Shown piece after piece: positions 1 through 11,397 of a stretch of 54,630 nucleotides of DNA. Position numbers and translations under genes: made by a program. The notes beneath the pieces were generated by a model that was given only the letters and a program-made list of their open reading frames with translations, had not been told where the DNA came from and did not search any database. Numbering within the stretch: position 1 is the first letter of the stretch; each line of letters begins with the position of its first letter. Origin of the DNA: Phoronis australis (taxonomy: Eukaryota > Phoronida > Phoronidae); the NCBI GenBank assembly GCA_002633005.1, contig NMRA01000551.1:229579-284208 (forward strand). Direction: 5' to 3'.

Positions 1-75
1 TAATTTTTGGGTCCTGGCCCGAGGGAGGGGGTTTAAACCACCTGAACCCCCCCATAGATCCGCCACTGGTAATGA
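1..75 (-). mobile_element. Terminal fragment of a DNA-transposon-like repeat
   Basis: Read on the minus strand, this edge begins CAGTGGCGGATCTATGGGGG and runs into a C/G-rich tract. Ends beginning CAGTGGCGGATC with a following G-run are common at the tips of non-autonomous hAT-like elements in many invertebrate genomes (recalled, not searched). Only one end lies in the window, so target duplication and element length cannot be judged. Confidence 0.35.
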
Positions 76-669
76 AACCACAATGCTTGAATTGTTGACA
101 ACTTGAACAGTCTTGAAAACGACGTTAAGCGCGCCAAACATTGTCCCTTCCTGGTAAAGTCTTCCAGGGCCCCGTCCCAAGAAAACTGACTGAGCTAAGA
201 CAGATCTTAATGTTCAGTCAATTTTACGATAAGACTTAAATTTGTCTCGAAGATCGTTTCAAAAGGAGATCTTAAGCTCGATTTAAGTTTTGTCCTAATT
301 TTGATTATCTTATCAGTTGTAGAAGTTTCAAAGTTCGGAATTTGAAACAAATCTTTGACTTAAGTAAAAAATAAACTTTAGTCAGTTTCTTGCAACGCCT
401 CCTTTTCTCAACCAAGTCAATTCTTTCGAAGTCCTGATATTATCTCCAATTTGACTAAGGAACAATTTGGTAATGTCTTCCCGATGATCGGGGCCTACCA
501 TTTAACTTTAAAGTGGTCCTTAACGGAGAGAGGCTCTGATGACTGCGGATAACATCATTGACCTCTCATTTTCAGTTTTCGAAATTTCTGAGATCATTCA
601 AGACATTCCTGGCACTCCTTTCCAGTTACCGATTTAGTGTCCAATATTCATGACCACTCTTTTCCATTT

Positions 670-717
670 TTCTCTTTTTTATTGATATCCTTTTCTCTTT
701 TTTATTGATATCCTTTT
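670..717. repeat. 24-bp tandem duplication, T-rich
   Basis: Two consecutive copies of a pyrimidine-rich 24-bp unit containing TTTTATTGATATCC. Simple local duplication with no gene nearby. Confidence 0.8.
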
Positions 718-725
718 ACCTAAAG

Positions 726-750
726 GGGTCGCCTTCGCGGCGGGCGACCC
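726..750. other. GC-rich hairpin
   Basis: GGGTCGCC and GGCGACCC are complementary arms separated by a short GC-rich loop, in otherwise AT-rich DNA. It may be a small foldback or part of an old transposon tip. No function can be assigned. Confidence 0.45.
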
Positions 751-1482
751 GATGATACACTCAATTGCTACTCTCGCGTTTCCGTAACATCACGATACAT
801 CCTTTATCTCACAGAAGGAAATGCACAGCCAAGGATAGCTGCACCTTTCCCCTCCGGCGTTAACAACTACTCACGTGGGAGCGTTGATAAATTTCAGTGT
901 GGCCGAGAAAACCATAAAACATTTTTATGCGAAGCACAACGGCGCTAACAAATGTGGCCCAAACAACCACAAGACTTTTTATGAATTATACAAAGACATT
1001 GTTCCCGATTATTTTACAAAGACAAAAACGTCAATACTTTTGCCCAAAGAATTCCAAGAATAGCGTCGTTACTAGGAAAACATTATTTACTATAAGTTGT
1101 TTTTGGAATATTGTCTGATTATGTGTAAATTTTATTCAGATTTCAAAATGTTTAACATATTGAAAATCATACACAGTTTTCTGCAATTTTTTTTTGGAAA
1201 GTCAAAGGGATATCTATTTTATTGCCTAAACATGAAGCGCATTTTTGAATTATTGTTGGATAGGATAAACTCATTTGGTCAGAGCTACAAAATAACAAAA
1301 TTCGATGTGTTTACGCGATTTTATTACAAATCGCTAATTCTCGCTATTATCCGCCAGGTCGTGACGTTCGTTGAAATCCTGGCCAGCAGTGACTTTACAA
1401 GTAAGGTTGTAATCGCCCCGATTGGCTGGCTAAAAACGAAAATCGAATCATCTCTTTATCAGATAAAATCGGTATATAATAG

Positions 1483-1667
1483 TCCTTACCGTGATAGGAT
1501 TCCATTTTAGTAGCCAACTCACGTCACAAGCAACTCGCACGTGCGCCATTTTCGAATTCGCTGATTTTAGGGTTGACTAACCCCAAGAAACTCTGAAGAG
1601 TTTTCTTGAGTCGCTTACGGTTTCGATGAAATTCAAGGTATCGGAAATAGAATCCTATCATATGGAG
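1483..1667 (-). repeat. Foldback repeat family, copy A
   Basis: The segment starts with CCTTACCGTGATAGGATTC and ends with a complementary GAATCCTATC, so the tips are inverted repeats. Its core (about 1566-1612: CAACCCT, a TCAGAG-type motif and a poly-A/T flank) matches, in reverse complement, the core of the copy at 3834-3990. This looks like an old MITE or foldback element. Confidence 0.55.
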
Positions 1668-3833
1668 AGTAGTGTCAAGGTGTGCAAAGCATGCGAGCAC
1701 CCGGGAGGGGGCTCGGGGGGCTCGAACGAGTACCAAAAGTGGGCAAAAAGGTCTGCCTCAGAGAAACAAAAAGTCCGAGAAAATGAGACAAAAGTACACT
1801 GAAAAAGCACAGACGCACAGTGAAGGTGGTACCCCCTTCCGCTTTTTTTCCAGCAAAAAGTCCATATCGCCAGAAATTCGAGCCCCCCCCCCCCTATTAA
1901 AGGCTGGGCGCGCGCATCCAAAGAACCAGCACTTCATTCACTTTGTGACGTCGCGACAAGTCATCTTGCAGAGCCTGATCTCAAGCAACAACGAACAGTC
2001 TATTGTTTTGAAGCCCAGGCTGAGATCATAAGGTACAATTTGAGACCAATTTCATAAGGGTGAGTGGTTTATAGCAAAACTTGATTGTGTGACGAAGAAA
2101 GCGATTTTATCGCCACGTTAACCATGCTACCCCTTGGCTGAACCAGTATTCATATCAACACGAAATAATTATGAAAATTTCTTGGGGTAGGGTACAACCC
2201 TCTCTCTCTCCTAGATTCCCGCTCAGGAAAGCAACTATTACTTCTTAGAAGAAAGATCTTGTAACGCAACTACTCGCAGAGAACTCCTCAGTTCAACTGG
2301 CACATCGTGTGCGTGTGGCTTTTGTTTTTATATTGGGTTGGCTCAACATGTTAACGTAAAAAGTTCGGGGGTTTCTGATTATCAATTAATGTTCTAAGAA
2401 ACTGATGCTTCAGTGAACTTTAGAGCCACTACGGGAACGGTCATTGGCAACAACCGAGGAGGGTAAACGATCATGGCGAGAGGGGAGAATTATAAACTGC
2501 AAAAGACGGGGCAAAGGGTGTCTAGTGCCTGTGTGCAGCACAGTTTGAGGAAGTCGGATGTCGGATTTCTACAGAACTTCCTTTGTAAATCTAACCCTAA
2601 GTACGTCGTCACTGAGTTGACATTTTCACCAATTAAACCTGAAACTGTACAAAAATAATACCATGTTGTGTACATGTAATGCCACATCTTTTGCAACATA
2701 GATGGAATATAGATAACGTTAAACCCCCTTCTTCTGTAACTTTTTTGTATTTGGAAATGAACCAAGGCTTGCAAAGTATCGAATTCCCAAAGTGAACACT
2801 TTCCGTAGGGAATGAAATCAGAAAGGAATGGGATATTGTCAGAAAAGGAACCTTTGCGCATGCGTAGGGAAATTAATCGTCAAAAAGTGACTCATCTGAG
2901 GGACCAGTTGGCTCTGGTATGGCCGGGAAGGCTTCCTCTCACTGGGAACTGAAGCCAGGGCAGTGCCGGCCTGATACGTCGAGTTGATGTTGTACATCGT
3001 CCGAATATCTTGAATGACACCGTGGAGTAAAACTGTCAATGATTTCTACTGAGCCGATGACTAGACTTCATCAGAATATATGTACCGCAAGATTTGTTCG
3101 TTCACTAGCATGTCAACTCGTTTACCGCTGCTATAAAAACTACAATCTGCTTGGTGACTGAAAACTCTTGAGCTAATTTCTTCCCTTTTTTGAACCAGCT
3201 TAATTGTAAAAAATATTTTCCGTGACTAAAATATGTCTTATAACTGTCCAGTGTCGTTGTCAATCTTGCTGTGGTGGTCAACAGTACAATAATGTGTAGA
3301 TACAATTGTATATTGTAGGGCGCATTTTTGGTGAAACATACCATCACTGTATAGCTATGATATTCCATTGACACAACTTGCTTTCTTGGGTCAATTTGGC
3401 CAAGCTGAGTCACACGCTAAAATTTTAACCACAGTATTACAACTTGCAACGCTGATCCAAACTGTCTTCAGAGGTTGTCGTCACAATTTGGACCTCCATA
3501 ACGCATAATCAGAATTCTGGAGGCATTTTGAAGGCAGCTATGTATATGCATTCCCCGAAGTTTTATCTTCACTTCATGTGATCCACATTCTCAGCGGGGT
3601 GGGGCATTAGAATAAACAACGCAAACCGTGCCAACAGTTTCTATTTTAGTATGTAAAATTCTCGGTTGTGTGCTCATATTAATATCATTGCACACTTTAA
3701 TAATAAAATAATTCCAAAATCCAAACTAATTACACTTAGAAAATACCCGTATGCCAAGAAATATTACAGCTGCATTTCGCCTCTTTTGAAAAACGGAAAA
3801 CGAATTAGGATTTTTACTCTCGTCTCGTCGTAT

Positions 3834-3990
3834 TCCTTACCGTGATAGGACTCTATTAAAGTTACCAACAAGGATATGGAAAACTAAAAAAAAAACACTT
3901 CAGAGTTTATTGGGTGTTGGCCAACCCTGAAGCTACATTGAAAATGGCTGATGTCGCACTCGGGCGTCGATTAGGCACGCCCCCGTGATG
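3834..3990 (+). repeat. Foldback repeat family, copy B
   Basis: It shares the 17-bp tip TCCTTACCGTGATAGGA with copy A at 1483 in the same orientation, while the core (CTTCAGAGTTTATTGGG, CCAACCCTGA, AAAATGGC) matches copy A in reverse complement. This is expected if the tips are terminal inverted repeats and the elements inserted in opposite orientations. The distal tip of this copy is not clear. Confidence 0.5.
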
Positions 3991-6292
3991 AGACTATTCA
4001 TCGTTCTATTTGGGAGCACCTCCACCCCAATCAGAGCTGTTCGCAGAGGCTGAATGGCGAGTTGCTCTCAAAGTGATGATCAACATGGCAGTGTTGCATA
4101 TCATTTTTTTGTAGAACCACTCATGCAGATACCAAAATATTTACCGAAACTATCGCCTTCAACAAGGAACTAACTCATGCTGAAAGCTGACTATAATGCC
4201 ATGGTTGAGGATGGCGGATATTGTTCTGCGTGTGCTTACGGTCCCGTTTAGAGACTGCAAAGTCAGTTTTCTTAAGTTCGGCTGTAACAACATCATCTCT
4301 TGTGACTATGATTGCTGCACTACGATAACGCTTGTGCTCTCATAACAATTTACAGAAAAGCTGCATCTGTTTATGTCACGTGATTTAAATATTGGGTCAC
4401 AAACTGTTGTTTTCGTGTTGTGACCCTCTGAAAATTAGTTCATTAAGAAAAACTATTTGTGTTCAAAGGTTTATCTGCTATGCCAACTATTTGTTCAAAC
4501 AGCTTGTTCCGTGACTTTCCAGCTTTGGTGTGATACAAATGAACGTTTTGCCACCTTAACTAATATTTTAAGGTCACTGACACTCTGAGAAAGCGTAAGA
4601 ATATACGTGGGATTCCAATGCACTACTTTTCTTCCATAATGGCGGCGTTACTTTCTGAAATTTGTTTTCGTGGTCATTTTTGATCTGACAACGCCTAGGG
4701 ACGGGTATAGGTCCCCAATATACCTATCCGAAAGGAGAGACCAAAGCTTGTAAGTATAGGACCATCCAGTAGTGTGAAACTTTGAAATTGATTGTCGGAG
4801 AAATGAATCGGGGTTGTCAGTCGCGTTTTTTGGCTCTTATCCATGGGCACCTGCAAGCGTTTCCTTTTTAACCTAAATACGAATGTTTGCAAAGATCATA
4901 CTAGCTTACCTTTCATGATTTTTCTGCGCTTTCGTGTTGCCATATATATTTGTCATTTCTGTGCACCCTTGCTTTTTATCATGTCAATCTCTTTTTGCAA
5001 ATGAAAAGCACCATTGGCTGTCTGACCTGCGTTCTGTCGCGTCGTCTCGTCCCGGGGTGAGAAACAAACAAGTACCTCATGTTTCTACCTTTTTACTTAT
5101 CCAGTGAATTCCTTGTGTGTATATGACAGAATATACACTATTCTGTTGAAAATTTTAACAAAACACGCACCTTCCTGTATTGTTGGAGTTAAGAAATTAG
5201 AGTAAAAGCACGACTGTGGTACTTCATTTTGACCATTTACGTGTATATACACTGAAGTGGTACTACCCATTTTCCTCAGTCATGTGGTATCTAAAAACCA
5301 CAATTAGGAATTTGTTAAACATTCATCACGAATGTTTCTCATCTCAAGTTTATTGATAAGCTTTCCCACTGCGCTTGATTGTTTCAGTTGTCAAGCCATT
5401 ACTTGAAGTTGATGAAACTGAAAGTAGCTGTACCATTAAGAATTGTTTCTGGTAAAACCCACTGGTTCTTATTAATTGTTTGTAAATTAATAAGTGGTAT
5501 CAGCATAATCTATCAGTTTGTGAAAAATTAAAAGCAAGTCGAAAATAAACTAAAAAAAAATAGAATACACATTTTAGACTTCAGTACAAAATAGTTTCCA
5601 CCTATCTTAAAAACCTAACTGTTGCAAACTGAACCTATAAATAATAAGTAGAAGCCCCTTGTCAACCCTATAGCCTGTGTCTTACTGGGACTAACAACAA
5701 GTTACGAGGGAGCGAATATCTGGAAGAGGATTTCCAAAATGTGTTCAAATCCTTGACAGTGATTTTCATTCTGTTCACCAGTTGCTGTTGTGATGCTGCA
5801 ATTCATGACTTTCAAGTATATTGCAAAGATAGTTTGAACATTTTCCTTGCAAAACAGGGTCCCCCTGATAACTTTCATTTATTTTTTTAACATGCATCGG
5901 AATACTCAAGAAATGTACGACAACTTTGTGAGGTATTTTACAACCAGTGTTAAACTAAATTGTGACTGCGGTGTCAGTCGTGTGATCGTTGTAGTTGCCA
6001 AAAATCCTGAGTTTTGTCATAGAAGTGTCACGTGGCATTTGCACAACATGGATGGTTAACTGTTCCTTGAACTTTGTGAAGTAAGAAGACAGTGCCATTC
6101 CAGGACAGTATACTTTTCGCAATAGTGTCTCTAACTTTCCCTAGCCTTTTGCAGACCAAAGCAATATAAGCTAGGTTCAATGGGACCTTTTGTGATTTGA
6201 AGTTAAGCAAACCACTTCGTAATGCGGTTTTGAAATATTAAGCACTTTTTCATACAATCTAAGATTGTAGGCTAATGCTGCAACTGTTTCAG

Positions 6293-6423
6293 GCCAGGCA
6301 GTAGTGGCGATGGAGTCCCAGTTGGTTTATCCATGTGATTTGTGCCAGAAGTACTTCTCGTCCACCCTGTACAGAGACAAGCATCGCCAGCGGCACTTTG
6401 ACAACAACATGCAGTTGGCAAAG
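6293..6423 (+). CDS. C2H2 zinc-finger protein, first recognised coding exon
   Basis: A tract ending CTGTTTCAG precedes the exon, and AAG|gtaggg ends it in phase 0. The likely start is ATG at 6310 (context GTGGCGATGG, good at -3 and +4). Upstream in-frame codons stay open back to the acceptor, so an earlier start in a 5' exon is possible. The 38 codons encode one complete C2H2 finger, CDLCQKYFSSTLYRDKHRQRH, with Zn ligands C9, C12, H25 and H29. The gene continues in phase 0 into 13860-13955 and 18415-21966. C2H2 fingers bind DNA, RNA or protein; a nuclear role is inferred from the family only. I do not recognise the orthologue. Confidence 0.75.
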
Positions 6424-6569
6424 GTAGGGAGACATGAGTGCACTTGACTGATTGCGTAGGACTGATTGCTGTTACTGTCCTCTGGGGACAAGTTATTGCA
6501 AAATGCTAACATAAGTCCTTCTTCACTGTAAGGATTCAAAAAGTTAAAAGTGGTCCTTTTTGTCACCCC

Positions 6570-6758
6570 TTGCAAAGGAGAGTCTACATCTCAGAGACCC
6601 CTTGCAAAGGAGAGTCTACATCTCAGAGATACCTTGCAAAGGAGAGTCTACATCTCAGAGACCCCTTGCAAAGGAGAGTCTACATCTCAGAGACCCCTTG
6701 CAAAGGAGAGTCTACATCTCAGAGACCCCTTGCAAAGGAGAGTCTACATCTCAGAGAC
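6570..6758. repeat. 32-bp minisatellite, about 6 copies
   Basis: Six nearly identical 32-bp units (TTGCAAAGGAGAGTCTACAT then CTCAGAGACCCC) begin 147 bases after the exon 1 donor. Because 32 is not a multiple of 3, all three plus-strand frames give repeats of the same three peptides; these ORFs are artefacts. The third unit carries a small variant (ATACC for ACCCC) at its left border. Confidence 0.95.
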
Positions 6759-9700
6759 TATCTTGCATATAATGGGTAGGTAGTCAGGGCTATCAACTGT
6801 TACAATTTAGACATATTTTACCTAGACGTAGAGCAGAAAGGTCGTTGCGTGTGGGCTTTAAAAATGTTATGGATTTTGAACATTTAATTCTTTTTAAACA
6901 ATGTTTTTGAAGCAAGATGAATGTTCAGGCAGAAATAAATAGTGTAAACAGCCGAGAGTTCATGTTTGACCAATGATATATATCGAAAGTACTGGCATAT
7001 TGGGCTTCCCCTTTTGTGATGTGCTAAGTGTAATGATTGACTAATCAAAAACACACTGACTTAGCTTGGCATTGTGGGATACTATCTTGGAAATCATCAA
7101 AATGTCGAACACAGATTTTCGGAGATGATTACATTTAGGAAACTGGGAAAGAAATTCACCATGTTGTTGAGAAATCATGGAGATTTGCTGAAACCTGTCA
7201 ACTGGTGGAAATGAATCAACTATGCCAACAGCAATACAGCAAAGAGACGAGCTGAGATTTTAATGAAGCATTTTTAGTTGAATATGATGGATTTTTGTTG
7301 GCTTTGTGGTGTATTATGCTATCTTTTGGAAACAGTACAAGTTTTTTCTCTCAATGTATGGTCTTTTAGCTTGAAGTTTACAAAGGGGTTGGCATCCCTG
7401 GGTAAGGGAGTACGGTTTTACATTCAAAATCAAGACTTAATGCATTACATAAGAAACCTGTAAAATGCGTACTCAAGACAATACCAAATGATGGAAAATC
7501 CCACGCAAATCAATATGACTTTCCATGCAGCAGAGGTCATCGGCCCAATGAATCCAGAGCCCTCACTCACCTGAGGGGAAAGGTGCCTGTACCTTCTAAA
7601 AAGAGAATTTTCATGACATTTTTACCAAGATGAGAATTTTCGCGTCGTTTTATACTTAGAGGGGATTTTTTGTGTTGTTTAGTTTAGTGCACTAACATTA
7701 CTTTTTATGCTTTCTCCAATAAGCATGTATCAACTTTAAGTTGAACAATAAAAAGTAAGTCACTGTTACATCTATCAGTTTTTGTACAGTAAGCGAGTGA
7801 AGACCACCTGTTGTCACATGGCTGATTCATTTGCCTTCGGCGGCCATTACTGTTGTGACACTGCTTAGCTTATGCAGGCAATACCACGACTATGGTTCAT
7901 TTTCGCAGAATCACAGAACAATAGAGTTGTTAGTAAACATCCATCAAGGAAAATTACTTTCAAAACTAGCTATGATATATGCCAACATTACTAAGACCTT
8001 AAGGAAAAAGTGAGTTGAGCAATGTTTGTAAGGAACAGACCCCCACCTTGTGCCACAGAACCCACTTTACTGGCACAATAATGAAGGGTTTTAGCTAAAC
8101 ATTATTTTAAATTTCTCATAACAGGGGATAGTGTTGCGCATCCTCTAATTTGACCATTCAGTCCTTCTTCCACCGTAGTGAATAGACAAGAAGAGCAATG
8201 CTTAACTGAACTTAGCTGAAGTGTTGTTGACCTCAGTGCCAGTGAATATTCCTGGTGAACTATCTGTTCAAACATGGTCTGCTTGAGACTGCTTCTGAGA
8301 GGAGTGCACAGCAAGTTAATCAGTCAAAAGACACTTTCCTGTGTATGTTTCTATGCTCCGTCGCATGGGTTTTTGTAATTCTCTTGTAGAACTTGTTTGT
8401 GTTCCATTTTAAGTCGCAGACAAACAGGAGTTGTCTTTTAGTTTTGTGTTTTCAATACGCAAGAGTTAAATAATGAAAAACTGGTTCTAGCACTCCTGTA
8501 TGTGGTACTTGCTTTATATGGAAACAAATTTGTGACATTTCTGATATCTCATGGCCTCGTGATTAAAGTCATTAGATTTGAATACAATATTTTAAGGTAG
8601 TCTGAGGTTAAAACCACGAAGGGAATTTTTTGACCTGATAACGGAAATTTTGCGTGATTTTTAAATATTTTTGAGAGGGGGAATGGGGCTGATATTCATC
8701 CCCAATTTCGAGTGATCAAAGGCTCTGGAATCTGACGGTGGCTGATTTGCAGATGTAATTCATGTCATCCCTGTTTCCTCATCAAGTTAGGTGTTCAGAA
8801 TGGGGAACAGCAAAATGTTTCACAAAATTGTAAAGAGGACCACGCCCTGTGTTTTGGCCATAAGTGTTAGCAGATATATTTAGGTCACATCAAGGCTATT
8901 AGGTGTACAAAAAATTATGAGATCCACAAATTTTGAGAAATGTAACTTGGCGATGACTATACATTTTACATCTTTAGGACACTCAATTAAAGAAAATTGA
9001 TACGACAATCAAAATTTAAAAATTTAAGTATGTTTGTCAATGTTTGAGCATAGTATCTAAAAACTTAGCATGCTCAAAACAGAACACAGCATTCTCTGTC
9101 AAGTCACTTTTTTAATCTGATTCACCCCGAGGGCCAGATGTGTGAGTTTTTAAGCTTTTTGGGGGAAAGAATATTTATGGATGGTATCTGGAGTGCCGAT
9201 GGAGAGATTTCATTGAAACTTGACATGGAGGTATGTGATGGCTATGTGCCAGGACCAGTTGATATTTGGGCGCATTCCACATCTACAGCATCCCCTAGGG
9301 GGTTTTTCAGCCATACTTTTGGAGGGTAAGAGCAGTTCCGGATGATGTCTAGAGAACAAGTTGGCGGATTTTAATGAAACTTGATACAGAGGTTTTGATA
9401 ACAATGCACGGGCACCTGTAAATTCATGAAAGTCCAGGTCTATACTGTGATGAGTTAGGTCTTGGGATAAATAAATTGAACTGGGACCAAAAGTCCAAAT
9501 GTCTTAACTTGCTTATTGCTGATCTCCCAATACTTTCCAATTCATTGCGTAGGCTTTCAAACTCGACGCCATTAAGGCAAACTCATCATGACAAAATTCA
9601 AACTCATCCCAGTGACAAGTCAAAACATGTGAACTCTGGAATCTATTCCATTCCCATACTAGAAGTCATGTGATAGACAAGCTGGTATGCCCTGCTGTGT

Positions 9701-10741
9701 TGGGACCTCCAACTTGTGAGAAGAGTGCCATCTTGTGCTTAGAACAAACTTCTTCAGCGCCATGGTTTGCACTCATACACATGCCTGGTAAAAAGTTATG
9801 ACTTTTTTAAATCAGAATTCATGTTATGTAAATTATGAAGCAAGGTGCGCAAAATGGAAGAGAAATAATTGTAAACTAAAACCATTATCTGAACTTGGAG
9901 GTGGGATGGAGCAGGCCTGGGATGGAGTTGGGTTGGAGTGGGGAGAGAACTACAACTTGTACAGTAAATGGGTCATCTATTGGACAAAGTCAGCGGTGTT
10001 AACATTATTCAAGACTGGCAAATGTAAAATATAGGTAACCCACCTTTCTTTTAGATAAACTTGTGAAAAAAATGTGGACGTGGCTCTGCTCTCGTGAACT
10101 CTCGAGTGTGTTTCTTTGCTAACGATTCTCAACTCCATCACTGACAACCTGTTCTATTGGATTCAGGTCTTGTTGCATCATTCAAATGGCTACACAAGGG
10201 TCAAAACCTTGGCATCCACTGTAAAATATGTAGCACATGTCTATGTTTATCCTTTTATTTCTTGAAAATTGGTTAAGTTCTGACAAAATGATCAACTAGC
10301 AATGATGTTAGCAATGATGTTATTAGTTATGGTAATAATTCAACACTTAGGAAAGTGCATCCTTAGACATTGCATTGGATGTTCTGGAAATATTTGGAAT
10401 TGCTACTTGGCATTACTGGTGTATAAATATGACAAGCTTTAGGATCTGGTAAGTCATGACCTTATAACCTTAAAGTCCTTGTTGCAAACTGCCCATGTGG
10501 TTCCAATATCCGAAAATACTTACTACATAAATTCTTATTTTCGACACCCTTTCTTTATATTCTTTTCGCCTTTCTTGCCAAAAGCGATTTTGTAACGGTA
10601 TTTGACCCTTCTCTCTGAGCGTATGATTACCGGTTGTCATCGGTTATTTCCGTACCCACATTTCCGGCTCATCAGTTCAGGAACTTGTCCTGAACGCCGC
10701 CATTTTTTCCTTGTAACTGAATGTGCTATGGCTTGCTCGAA

Positions 10742-11397
10742 NNNNNNNNNNNNNNNNNNNNNNNNNNNNNNNNNNNNNNNNNNNNNNNNNNNNNNNNNNN
10801 NNNNNNNNNNNNNNNNNNNNNNNNNNNNNNNNNNNNNNNNNNNNNNNNNNNNNNNNNNNNNNNNNNNNNNNNNNNNNNNNNNNNNNNNNNNNNNNNNNNN
10901 NNNNNNNNNNNNNNNNNNNNNNNNNNNNNNNNNNNNNNNNNNNNNNNNNNNNNNNNNNNNNNNNNNNNNNNNNNNNNNNNNNNNNNNNNNNNNNNNNNNN
11001 NNNNNNNNNNNNNNNNNNNNNNNNNNNNNNNNNNNNNNNNNNNNNNNNNNNNNNNNNNNNNNNNNNNNNNNNNNNNNNNNNNNNNNNNNNNNNNNNNNNN
11101 NNNNNNNNNNNNNNNNNNNNNNNNNNNNNNNNNNNNNNNNNNNNNNNNNNNNNNNNNNNNNNNNNNNNNNNNNNNNNNNNNNNNNNNNNNNNNNNNNNNN
11201 NNNNNNNNNNNNNNNNNNNNNNNNNNNNNNNNNNNNNNNNNNNNNNNNNNNNNNNNNNNNNNNNNNNNNNNNNNNNNNNNNNNNNNNNNNNNNNNNNNNN
11301 NNNNNNNNNNNNNNNNNNNNNNNNNNNNNNNNNNNNNNNNNNNNNNNNNNNNNNNNNNNNNNNNNNNNNNNNNNNNNNNNNNNNNNNNNNNNNNNNN
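10742..11397. other. Assembly gap (656 N)
   Basis: An uninterrupted run of N inside intron 1 of the zinc-finger gene. ORFs that run through it are meaningless. The left flank is GC-richer than its surroundings (see findings), so a missed exon or promoter in the gap cannot be excluded. Confidence 1.

Larger units (their letters stand above)
76..6292. other. Upstream region without a convincing gene
   Basis: About 6.2 kb upstream of the first recognised zinc-finger exon. It contains short low-complexity tracts, a 24-bp tandem duplication near 670-717, a GC-rich hairpin near 726-750, two copies of a foldback repeat family (1483-1667 and 3834-3990) and several ORFs without coding character. Because the exon at 6293 starts directly after a splice acceptor, a 5' UTR exon and promoter of the zinc-finger gene should lie here or beyond the window; I could not place them. 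Confidence 0.5.

Noticed and set aside
1097-1510. 137-codon plus-strand ORF
   Set aside because: AT-rich codons, Phe/Ile/Lys-heavy, no recognisable domain, and its end overlaps the foldback repeat.
2473-2658. 61-codon ORF with a good start context
   Set aside because: No recognisable motif; its only donor-like site (AA|gtacgt) is in a phase that does not match the zinc-finger exon at 6293.
6550-6783. Three overlapping repetitive ORFs
   Set aside because: The 32-bp unit repeats in all three frames; it is non-coding intron DNA.
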